The translations under genes and the position numbers were made by a program. From the NCBI GenBank assembly GCA_036821485.1, contig DAISJM010000071.1, positions 1 through 12,852 on the forward strand: a stretch of DNA of 12,852 nt. The letters are read 5' to 3'. The notes under the pieces were generated by a model. It was not told the origin of the DNA and searched no databases. It saw only the letters and a program-made list of their open reading frames with translations. Source of the DNA: DAISJM01 sp036821485. Lineage in GTDB: Bacteria > Verrucomicrobiota > Kiritimatiellia > CAIQIC01 > JAGNIJ01. Within the stretch, counting starts at the first letter, position 1, and every line of letters starts with the position of its first letter. Positions 1-6,209 of this stretch are shown here, in pieces.

Positions 1-1
1 C

Positions 2-415
2 AACTGGTACATCCTCTACAGCGGGTCCTACACGTCCCAAGTTTTGCAGTGGGGGTTCGCAGGTGCTATCCCGACCACGCGGCAGTTACCGGATCGGTTG
101 GACCGGAAGTCCGAGTTCCGTCTGCGCGACGATTCGGCGACATTCAACATCACCACCGTGACGCTGACGGATCTGAAGACCGGTCTACCTGTCAGCGGTA
201 TCAAGTCGGCGGGCACCTTCTCCCTGTCTCCGGGTATCTATGAGCTCAAGGTGGGCTACTATGGCAGCAAGCGCGTGGGCATCATCAAATACGTGGCGTC
301 GGGGACGAAGACGCGGACGTTTCGACACATGTCATATGGTCCGACGCGATTTGTTCTGACGGGTGGTTCCATCAGCGGGGTAACCTACAAGTCGCCATCG
401 CTCACAGAGGAATGA
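2..415 (+). CDS. C-terminal part of a secreted VCBS/FG-GAP-like repeat protein (5' end outside window)
   Basis: The reading frame is open from the left edge to TGA at 413-415, giving 137 visible residues, so the start lies outside the window. The first residues read NWYILYSGS, then QVLQWGFAGAIP. This resembles the W-Y-I-L ... Q-W-G-x-x-G-x-x-P pattern of VCBS/FG-GAP-type propeller repeats in large secreted or surface proteins, where it normally leads into a DYDGDG calcium loop. Here the loop is replaced by TTRQLPDRLD, as expected of a last, degenerate repeat. The remaining ~100 residues look like a beta-sandwich (alternating hydrophobics, LSPGIYELKVGYYGSKRV), similar in feel to PEGA or carboxypeptidase-regulatory-like domains. 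I see no membrane anchor or sorting signal at the C-terminus. Its last 31 bases overlap the convergent small gene on the minus strand. The coding call is solid; the family call rests on pattern memory and its function is unknown. Confidence 0.6.
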   Translation, partial: NWYILYSGSYTSQVLQWGFAGAIPTTRQLPDRLDRKSEFRLRDDSATFNITTVTLTDLKTGLPVSGIKSAGTFSLSPGIYELKVGYYGSKRVGIIKYVASGTKTRTFRHMSYGPTRFVLTGGSISGVTYKSPSLTEE

Positions 416-582
416 TCGCCGGGCGATTGTCTCGACGACTTCGTCTTCGGCAAGTCCATTTTTCCGGCGCAGCTGCACATCTCGCACGGATTTGAGCGGC
501 GTTTCCACAGCTTGCGCGCGAGCCACAAGACGGCTGTGACTACGGCGATGGCGACGATGATGTTCTGGAGTTGAGGTGTCAT
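385..582 (-). CDS. Small FeoB-associated Cys-rich membrane protein
   Basis: This 65-residue protein starts with ATG at 582, three bases after the feoB stop, with a purine-rich GGGTGGGGA stretch just upstream as a possible ribosome site. Residues 5-22 form one hydrophobic segment (LQNIIVAIAVVTAVLWLA), followed by basic residues RKLWKRR and a CxxCxC motif (C33, C36, C38). One N-terminal membrane helix, a basic stop-transfer and a cytoplasmic cysteine cluster match the FeoB-associated Cys-rich membrane protein family, found next to feoB in bacteria that lack feoC. The presumed role is to assist Fe(II) transport by FeoB, perhaps by binding iron or stabilising the complex; the mechanism is not settled. 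The ~24-residue tail after the cysteines is polar, and its coding sequence overlaps the end of the convergent gene by 31 bases. Context and motif make the call good despite the short length. Confidence 0.72.
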   Translation of the reverse strand: MTPQLQNIIVAIAVVTAVLWLARKLWKRRSNPCEMCSCAGKMDLPKTKSSRQSPGDHSSVSDGDL

Positions 583-585
583 GCC

Positions 586-2703
586 TTATCCCCACCCGAG
601 CAGGTGACCGCCCTGCCAGACGACGAACGAAACAAGCCATGCCAGTCCGGTCATGTAGCCCCATTGGAAGATCGTCCATTTCCAGCTTCCGGTTTCGCGC
701 TTGGTGACGGCGAGCGTGCTGAAGCACTGCATGGCGAGCACGTAGAACAACATGATACAGATGCCGCGCAACGGGGTGAAAAATGGGTTGCCGGTCACCG
801 GGTCTTTCACGGCGCGCAGACGCTGCTGCAGATCCGGCACCTGTTCCGAATCGTGCGATTCGACGCCGTAGATGGTGGCCATGGAACTCACGAACACTTC
901 CCGGGCGACCAAGCTACTAAGGGCCGAGACGCCGATGCGCCAGTCGAAGCCGATGGGCGCAACGATTGGCTCAATGGCTTTGCCGATCCGGCCGGCGATG
1001 CTGTGCTCGATGGGCATATGGCCCGTGTCCGTCGGGGTCTTGGGGTAGTTGGTCAGTGCCCACATGATGATCGACATCGCGAGGATGACGGTGCCCGCCT
1101 TGCGTACGAACAGGATGCTGCGTTCCCACATCACATGGATCAGCGTGCGGATGCGGGGGCGGTGGTAACGGGGAAGTTCGATGGCGAGGGTGGCGGCCTT
1201 GCCTTTGAGAATGGTGCGGTTGAAGACGGCGGCCACGGCGATCGCTGCAACGAGTCCGAAGATCACCATGCTGCCGAGCACCAGCGCGGGTAGCGGCAGG
1301 AATCCAAGAATCAGAACGTTGGGGATCACGGTGCCCGCGATCAGGAGATAGACAGGCCAGCGCGCGGCGCAGCACATGAGCGGCGCGATGAGGATGGTGA
1401 GCAGGCGGTCCTTCTCGTTATCGATGGTGCGTGCGGCCATGATGCCGGGGATTGCGCAGGCGAAGCTGGAGAAGAGAGGGATGAACGCCTTTCCGTGCAG
1501 CCCCATGCGGCCCATGATGCGGTCGAGAATGAAGGCGGCGCGGGCGGTGTAGCCGGAGTCTTCCATGATGGCGATGAAGAGGAAGAGGATCATGATCTGG
1601 GGCAGGAAAACGAGGACGCCGCCGACGCCGGAGATGACGCCGTCCGTGAGCAGGCTCTGAAGCGGTCCTGCCGGGATCACCTCGGAGGCCAGCGACGAGA
1701 GCCAGCCGAAGACTTGTTTGATCCAGTCCATGGGGGCTTGCGTGAGTTTGAAGATGGAGATGAAGATGGCCAGCACCACAAGTCCCAGGAAAGCCGGACC
1801 ACCGACGGGGTGGGTGAGAAATCTGTCGGCCTTGTCGCTGAAAGACGGCGACACTTCGCGAACTTTCCGGATGTCTTCCATGAGTTCATCGATAGCGGCA
1901 TAGCGGGCGATGGCCTCGGCGGCATACCAAGTGATGCCCTCATCCTGCAGATTCTTTCGCGCGGTTTCCACGGTGTTGTGAAGCGACGCGGGCGCGGATT
2001 TGAATTTGGGTTGTTCCAGGGCTTGGGCCGTGCAGAGTACGCGCAAGGCCTCGCCGCGCGCAGATTCGGGTGGCGCCAGTTGGGCGGCCTTGAGTTCAGT
2101 GGCCAGGCGTTCCACCTGCTGGTCAACCGCGGCCGGGAGCCGGACAGGATCAAGGGGGGATGATGGGGTGGCCAGCTGCGTTTCGATGGCCGCCTTGAGT
2201 TCGGAAAGGCCGGTGCCTCGGGCGGCGATCATGGGCACAACCGGAACGCCCAACCTCTTGGAAAGATCCACTTCATCGATGTCATGCCCGGCGGTCCGAC
2301 AGAGATCCATCATATTCAGGGCGATGATGGTAGGCAGGCCGAGGCTGAGAATCTGTGTGGCAAAGAAGAGGTTCCGTTCCAGGTTGCTGGCGTCGATGAC
2401 GACGACAACGAGCCTCGGCCGAGGGGTGTCTTCCAGCGATCCCATGAGCACGTCGTGAGAGACCTGCTCATCCATGGACCGTGCGTTCATGGAATAGGCG
2501 CCGGGGAGGTCGATCACGTGGACTTCGCCGGCTTTGGGCAGGTGCAGCGAGCCCTCATGCTTCTCCACGGTCTTGCCCGGGTAGTTGGAAACTTTCTGGC
2601 GGAGCCCCGTCAGCGCATTGAAGACGGTGGACTTGCCGCAGTTGGGGTTGCCGGCAACGGCGACATGCGGAATGCGAAGTTCTTCTGCGGTGAGGGCGGC
2701 CAT
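586..2703 (-). CDS. feoB: Fe(II) transporter FeoB (GTPase-coupled iron permease)
   Basis: FeoB imports ferrous iron across the inner membrane using an N-terminal G-protein domain fused to a polytopic permease. The 705 residues show G1 GNPNCGKS (18-25), the G2 threonine in PGKTVEK (T45), G3 DLPG (64-67), G4 NMMD (129-132) and a G5-like IAARGTG (158-164). A helical linker follows, then the membrane domain from about residue 295. The membrane part contains the FeoB signature MEDSGYTARAAF and the Gate-type segment SSFACAIPGIMAARTI with its conserved Cys, plus a second Gate repeat near SALSSLVAREVFVSSM. The length is slightly short of the ~770-residue E. coli protein, and no C-terminal Cys cluster is present; a CxxCxC motif is encoded separately just downstream. 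The ATG overlaps the feoA stop (TGATG), indicating translational coupling. No missing motif or frame break was seen. Confidence 0.97.
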   Translation of the reverse strand: MAALTAEELRIPHVAVAGNPNCGKSTVFNALTGLRQKVSNYPGKTVEKHEGSLHLPKAGEVHVIDLPGAYSMNARSMDEQVSHDVLMGSLEDTPRPRLVVVVIDASNLERNLFFATQILSLGLPTIIALNMMDLCRTAGHDIDEVDLSKRLGVPVVPMIAARGTGLSELKAAIETQLATPSSPLDPVRLPAAVDQQVERLATELKAAQLAPPESARGEALRVLCTAQALEQPKFKSAPASLHNTVETARKNLQDEGITWYAAEAIARYAAIDELMEDIRKVREVSPSFSDKADRFLTHPVGGPAFLGLVVLAIFISIFKLTQAPMDWIKQVFGWLSSLASEVIPAGPLQSLLTDGVISGVGGVLVFLPQIMILFLFIAIMEDSGYTARAAFILDRIMGRMGLHGKAFIPLFSSFACAIPGIMAARTIDNEKDRLLTILIAPLMCCAARWPVYLLIAGTVIPNVLILGFLPLPALVLGSMVIFGLVAAIAVAAVFNRTILKGKAATLAIELPRYHRPRIRTLIHVMWERSILFVRKAGTVILAMSIIMWALTNYPKTPTDTGHMPIEHSIAGRIGKAIEPIVAPIGFDWRIGVSALSSLVAREVFVSSMATIYGVESHDSEQVPDLQQRLRAVKDPVTGNPFFTPLRGICIMLFYVLAMQCFSTLAVTKRETGSWKWTIFQWGYMTGLAWLVSFVVWQGGHLLGWG

Positions 2704-2948
2704 CAGCGGCCCTCCACGGGTGTCACGGCGATGGACTTGGCAGCGCTGGTGCGCAGGGAGAGATGGCCGCCGCGTGCAGAGATCTCGATGGGGTCGCGCA
2801 TGGGGGCGCGTTTGAGGAGGACGACGAGTGTGCCGGGTGTGAGGCCCATTTCCATGAGGCGCTGGGCTTCCGATGGGGGCATGTCCACACGGACGATGCG
2901 CGCGGCGGTGCCTACGGCGAGATCATTGAGTGTGACAACGGTTTCCAT
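2703..2948 (-). CDS. feoA: FeoA, SH3-like partner of FeoB
   Basis: FeoA is a small cytoplasmic SH3-like beta-barrel protein that works with FeoB in ferrous iron uptake. The 81-residue product from ATG at 2948 begins METVVTLNDLAVG and contains the family core: a helix with LMEMGLTPGT (the conserved MGL-x-PG turn), then VVLLKRAPMRDPIEI and the RGGHLSLR strand. An in-frame ATG at 2969 would add seven residues (MGNSGLA). Neither start has a convincing Shine-Dalgarno; I prefer 2948 because FeoA proteins normally begin close to the first beta strand. The stop codon overlaps the feoB start by one base, so the two proteins are probably made in matched amounts. It lies about 60 bases after the dUTPase-like gene, with no promoter visible between them. 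Confidence 0.93.
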   Translation of the reverse strand: METVVTLNDLAVGTAARIVRVDMPPSEAQRLMEMGLTPGTLVVLLKRAPMRDPIEISARGGHLSLRTSAAKSIAVTPVEGR

Positions 2949-3006
2949 GGCCAGACCACTATTCCCCATGCCGACAGGGCAGTCAAACAGGCGCGGCCCG
3001 AGATCA

Positions 3007-3387
3007 TCAGATATGCCGGCTGTCGTTCTCGTCCTTGACGGTATAACCGGAATCCTGCCGCTGGAAGTTGACCTTGTTCTTCTCGAGATAGGCCTTGTAG
3101 ATGTCGTCGGCGGTCATGCCGACCACCTGTGCGGCGGAGATGAGAAAGTGCAGGATATCGACGATTTCGACCCGTGCGTTCTGTTTGTCGAATTTCTGGT
3201 ACTTGGCCCACCACTTCCATGGGGAACTGTCGGTGAGTTCGGCGATTTCCTGCGACATGGCCCGGCAATAGTTGAGCAGCCAGATGGGTTGCTGGTCTTC
3301 CGGCATCTTGAGCGTATCGACGCCAATCCGCTGGTTCAACTGTGCCTGCATTTCAAAAATGTGCTTCAGCATGTCTTTTTCGGGCAT
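3007..3387 (-). CDS. Dimeric dUTPase-like all-alpha NTP pyrophosphatase
   Basis: The 126-residue protein fits the all-alpha NTP pyrophosphatase superfamily, closest in look to dimeric dUTP diphosphatases (dUTPase_2-like) rather than classic MazG. Such enzymes hydrolyse dUTP, or a related dNTP, to the monophosphate plus pyrophosphate and keep uracil out of DNA. Visible motifs are the metal-binding E-x-x-E (E47, E50 in QEIAEL), an aromatic WKWW (57-60), the second metal site E-x-x-D (E74, D77 in EIVDILHF) and the tail YLEKNKVNFQRQDSGY with its conserved N and R-Q-x-x-G-Y. The start is ATG 3387, with GAGGT eight bases upstream. It is first in the feo transcription unit, after a strong promoter candidate. 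Why a nucleotide-pool enzyme should be co-transcribed with iron uptake is not obvious. The exact nucleotide substrate is inferred, not shown. Confidence 0.85.
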   Translation of the reverse strand: MPEKDMLKHIFEMQAQLNQRIGVDTLKMPEDQQPIWLLNYCRAMSQEIAELTDSSPWKWWAKYQKFDKQNARVEIVDILHFLISAAQVVGMTADDIYKAYLEKNKVNFQRQDSGYTVKDENDSRHI

Positions 3388-3421
3388 GATTCTGACCTCG
3401 TTTCACAAGTTTCTGTTCGCG

Positions 3422-3441
3422 GGCCAGAATAGGCGCTGGCC
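3422..3441. promoter_or_regulatory. Inverted repeat over the feo promoter -10 (candidate operator)
   Basis: GGCCAG and CTGGCC form a perfect 6-base inverted repeat around 8 central bases. It covers the -10 element of the minus-strand promoter candidate and part of its spacer. A dimeric regulator bound here would block the iron-uptake operon. The arms do not resemble Fur, DtxR/IdeR or MntR consensus sites, so no regulator can be named. A short, GC-rich repeat like this can also arise by chance. Confidence 0.3.
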
Positions 3442-3454
3442 ATCGGGGCGTCAA
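3426..3454 (-). promoter_or_regulatory. Sigma70-like promoter of the dUTPase-feoA-feoB operon
   Basis: On the minus strand, TTGACG (3454-3449, 5 of 6 to the -35 consensus) is separated by exactly 17 bases from TATTCT (3431-3426, 4 of 6 to the -10 consensus). Transcription would start near 3419, giving a leader of about 30 bases before the ATG at 3387. This is the best promoter-like match I found in the window. No Fur-box-like sequence is visible near it. Confidence 0.55.
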
Positions 3455-3461
3455 TTAGGCT

Positions 3462-3490
3462 ATGAAACGCCGCTCACGTTCTGTTATAAC
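3462..3490 (+). promoter_or_regulatory. Candidate promoter of trxB
   Basis: ATGAAA (3462-3467, 4 of 6 to the -35 consensus), a 17-base spacer and TATAAC (3485-3490, 5 of 6 to the -10 consensus) stand on the plus strand. The start of transcription would be near 3497 and the leader about 23 bases, ending in the strong AGAGAGGAATC ribosome site before the trxB ATG at 3520. It is divergent from the feo promoter, with the two -35 elements almost touching. Confidence 0.45.
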
Positions 3491-3519
3491 GCCCGGCGGC
3501 GTATTCAAAGAGAGGAATC

Positions 3520-4452
3520 ATGGAGAAGGTTGTCATTCTTGGAGCGGGTGGAGCAGGCCTGACGGCCGCGATTTACACGGCCCGCGCCAATCTGGAACCG
3601 TTGGTGATCGAAGGACTGCAGCCCGGCGGGCAGTTGACCACGACGACGGAAGTGGAGAATTTCCCCGGGTTTCCGGAAGGAATCCTTGGCCCCGAGCTCA
3701 TGGATCGCATGCACAAGCAGGCGGAACGGTTCGGTGCCCGGTTTGAGTTTGGCAATGTTACGGCCGTCGATTTCAATTCCAAGCCCCTCAAGATCACGCT
3801 TGAAGGAGGCGACACGCGTGAGACCCAGTCGGTGATTATTGCCACCGGTGCTTCGGCGAAGTACATCGGTCTCCCGTCGGAGCAGAAGCTTATCGGTCGC
3901 GGGGTTTCGGGCTGTGCAACATGCGACGGCGCATTCTACAAGAATGTGCCCGTAGCGGTGGTGGGCGGTGGCGATACGGCGATGGAGGATTCGACCTTTC
4001 TCACCCGGTTTGCCTCGAAGGTATACGTGATTCATCGGCGCGACCAGTTTCGCGCGTCGAAGATCATGGCGGACCGGGTGCTGTCGAATCCGAAGATCGA
4101 AGTGATCTGGAACAGCGTGGTCGAGGATGTGCTCGACGTATCGAAGAACGAGGTGACCGCGATCCGTCTGAGGAATGTCAAAACCGGCGAGCAGCGGGAA
4201 CTGCCGGTGAAGGGTTTCTTCGTGGCCATCGGGCATCAGCCGAACACCGGGTTCCTGGGCGGGCAGGTGCATTTGGACGACAAGGGATACATTGTGGCCC
4301 GCAACACGAAGACGAATGTGCCGGGCGTATTCGCGGCGGGTGATGTGCAGGATTCCGTTTACCGGCAGGCTGTGACGGCGGTGGGATCCGGCTGCATGGC
4401 GGCGCTGGAAGCTCAGCGATATCTCGAGAATGTGGAAAGCGTGCACGGATGA
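3520..4452 (+). CDS. trxB: Thioredoxin-disulfide reductase
   Basis: TrxB is a cytoplasmic FAD flavoenzyme that passes electrons from NADPH to thioredoxin. The 310-residue protein has the normal family length. It shows the N-terminal FAD-binding GAGGAGLTAAIY (residues ~8-19), the PGGQLTTTTEVENFPGF signature, the redox-active CATC pair in SGCATCDGAFY, the NADPH-binding VVGGGDTAMEDSTF with the following HRRDQFRAS phosphate-binding segment, and the C-terminal FAD motif GVFAAGDVQD. The start is ATG 3520, eight or so bases after AGAGAGG. Its TGA overlaps the next gene's ATG (ATGA, 4449-4452), so the downstream exporter is translationally coupled. That pairing need not mean a shared function. All catalytic motifs are intact. 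Confidence 0.96.
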   Translation: MEKVVILGAGGAGLTAAIYTARANLEPLVIEGLQPGGQLTTTTEVENFPGFPEGILGPELMDRMHKQAERFGARFEFGNVTAVDFNSKPLKITLEGGDTRETQSVIIATGASAKYIGLPSEQKLIGRGVSGCATCDGAFYKNVPVAVVGGGDTAMEDSTFLTRFASKVYVIHRRDQFRASKIMADRVLSNPKIEVIWNSVVEDVLDVSKNEVTAIRLRNVKTGEQRELPVKGFFVAIGHQPNTGFLGGQVHLDDKGYIVARNTKTNVPGVFAAGDVQDSVYRQAVTAVGSGCMAALEAQRYLENVESVHG

Positions 4453-6203
4453 GTACGGATGTTCAGAAGAAGAAGCGGGACACATGGGGCACGTTCCGCC
4501 GGCTGATGGGCTATGTGAAGCCCTACACGAGCCGCCTCCTGATCGGCGCGGTCTGCGGAGCGCTGTTTGCCGGGTCCACCACGGGAATGCTGTACGCCCT
4601 CAAGGGCACGATCGCGAAGGTCTTTGACACACAGTCCATGCCTTGGACGGGCGTGTTGGCTGTTTCCGGCTTGTTGCTTGGTTTTGCCGTGATTCGCGGG
4701 ATCGGTTATTTCATGAGCCTCTATCTCGTGGAATGGGTCGGCAATCGCGTGGTGATGGATCTTCGGATTGCGATTTTCGAGCATCTCCAGCGCCTGCCGG
4801 TGCTCTATTTCTCGGGTACGCGCACGGGGGAGCTGATTTCCCGTACGACGGCCGACACGATCATGATTGAGCGAGCCGTTTCCACGGTGCTGAGCGATCT
4901 GATCCGGGAGCCATTTTCGTTCCTTGCGATGGCGGGTTTCGTGCTGTGGCTGGACTTCAAGCTGGCCCTCGTGAGTCTGGTTCTGTTCCCCCTCTGCATT
5001 ATCCCTGTGGCCCTCTTCGGCCAGAGAATTCGGAAGGCGGCGCGTGAGGGGCAGCAGAAGCTGGCGGACATGGTTTCCGTGTTGCAGGAAGCGCTGGTGG
5101 GGGTTCGGATTGTTCGCGCATTCGGCATGGAAGATTACGAAGTCGACCGCTTCCGCGCTCATGCGCGTTCCGTGTTCAGCCGGGCGATGAGGATGACGCG
5201 CGCACGCGCATCGGTGGAGCCGATCATCGTGGGGCTGACGGTGGTGGGCGTTTCGCTGGTCCTCTTCTACGCCCGTGCGGCGCACATGACCGTGGACAAG
5301 TTCATCGCCTTTGCGACGGCGATTGTTGCGCTCTACGACCCGGTCAAGAAGTTGAGCCGCATCCATCTGGCGATCCAGCAGAGTTCAGCCTCGGCCGACC
5401 GTGTTTTCCATCTGCTCGACAGCGAGGTGACGATCAAGGACAGCCCGAACGCCGTTGAGCTGGTTGGGCCGGTGAAAGAAGTGGCCTTCGACCACGTAAG
5501 CTTCCGCTACAACGACACGCCCGTGCTCAATGACATCAATCTCAGTATCCCGGCGGGCACCTTGGTGGCGATCGTCGGTGGCTCCGGGGCGGGCAAGACT
5601 ACGTTCGTCAATCTCCTGCCGCGTTTCTTCGATGTTGCCGGGGGGCGGGTCCTGATCAATGGGGGCGACATTCGCGAGTACACGATGAAGTCCCTGCGCC
5701 AGCAGATTGGCCTTGTGAGCCAGGAGACCGTTTTGTTCAACGACACCGTGGCGCGGAACATTGCCTATGGCTCGCGGCATGCGACACCAGAGCAGATCGT
5801 GGAGGCGGCGAAGAAGGCTCATGCCGACGAGTTCATCAGCGAGATGCCGGAGAAATACGAAACGATGATCGGTGAGCGCGGTGTGCGGCTGTCAGGAGGC
5901 CAATGCCAGCGGCTGGCCATTGCGCGCGCGATCCTTCGCAATCCCCCGATCCTGATTCTCGACGAGGCCACGAGCGCACTGGATACCGAGTCCGAGCGGC
6001 TGGTGCAGTCCGCGCTGGATGAATTGATGACGGGACGAACCGTGTTTGCCATCGCGCACCGGTTATCGACCATCATGCACGCCGATCTGATCCTGGTCCT
6101 CGATGACGGGCGCGTCGTGGAGCAGGGCACCCACAAGGTCCTGATCGAGCGTGGCGGTCACTACAAGTACCTCTACGATCTCCAGTTCAAGGACAACAGC
6201 TAG
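4449..6203 (+). CDS. MsbA-like ABC exporter (fused permease and ATPase)
   Basis: This 584-residue half-transporter has an N-terminal six-helix export domain (hydrophobic stretches near 29-50, 67-90, 157-175, 176-195, 256-277 and 284-297) and a C-terminal ATPase. The ATPase shows an A-loop Tyr (Y354), Walker A GGSGAGKTT (377-385), Q-loop Q425, signature LSGGQ (481-485), Walker B ILILDE (501-506) and the H-loop His (H537, AHRLS). Size and layout match MsbA, which flips lipid A-core across the inner membrane as a homodimer. Drug and lipid exporters of the same subfamily look alike, so the substrate is inferred. The residue after LSGGQ is Cys where Arg is more usual; this is minor. The start at 4449 overlaps the trxB stop by 4 bases, and the next gene begins 6 bases after the stop. 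No LPS biosynthesis gene is nearby to support an msbA name. Confidence 0.9.
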   Translation: MSTDVQKKKRDTWGTFRRLMGYVKPYTSRLLIGAVCGALFAGSTTGMLYALKGTIAKVFDTQSMPWTGVLAVSGLLLGFAVIRGIGYFMSLYLVEWVGNRVVMDLRIAIFEHLQRLPVLYFSGTRTGELISRTTADTIMIERAVSTVLSDLIREPFSFLAMAGFVLWLDFKLALVSLVLFPLCIIPVALFGQRIRKAAREGQQKLADMVSVLQEALVGVRIVRAFGMEDYEVDRFRAHARSVFSRAMRMTRARASVEPIIVGLTVVGVSLVLFYARAAHMTVDKFIAFATAIVALYDPVKKLSRIHLAIQQSSASADRVFHLLDSEVTIKDSPNAVELVGPVKEVAFDHVSFRYNDTPVLNDINLSIPAGTLVAIVGGSGAGKTTFVNLLPRFFDVAGGRVLINGGDIREYTMKSLRQQIGLVSQETVLFNDTVARNIAYGSRHATPEQIVEAAKKAHADEFISEMPEKYETMIGERGVRLSGGQCQRLAIARAILRNPPILILDEATSALDTESERLVQSALDELMTGRTVFAIAHRLSTIMHADLILVLDDGRVVEQGTHKVLIERGGHYKYLYDLQFKDNS

Positions 6204-6209
6204 GTCTTC

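Noticed and set aside
415..427. ATCGC-CGG-GCGAT hairpin after the first gene as a terminator
   Set aside because: The stem is only five base pairs, no T-run follows, and it lies within the coding sequence of the small convergent gene.
571..1293. Long open frame on the plus strand antisense to feoB
   Set aside because: It mirrors the codon structure of feoB, has low-complexity His/Asp/Gly-rich composition and no recognisable motif or ribosome site. The same holds for the open frames at 1495-2163 and 2284-3432.
3455..3462. TTAGGCTA resembling half of a DtxR/IdeR iron-box
   Set aside because: Only one arm is present; the matching second arm of the palindrome is missing, so it does not support a DtxR-type operator.
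3505..4485. Long minus-strand open frame antisense to trxB
   Set aside because: trxB on the other strand has every family motif; this frame is an Arg/His-rich shadow typical of GC-rich DNA. The minus-strand frames at 4413-5366 and 6063-7208 were rejected for the same reason.
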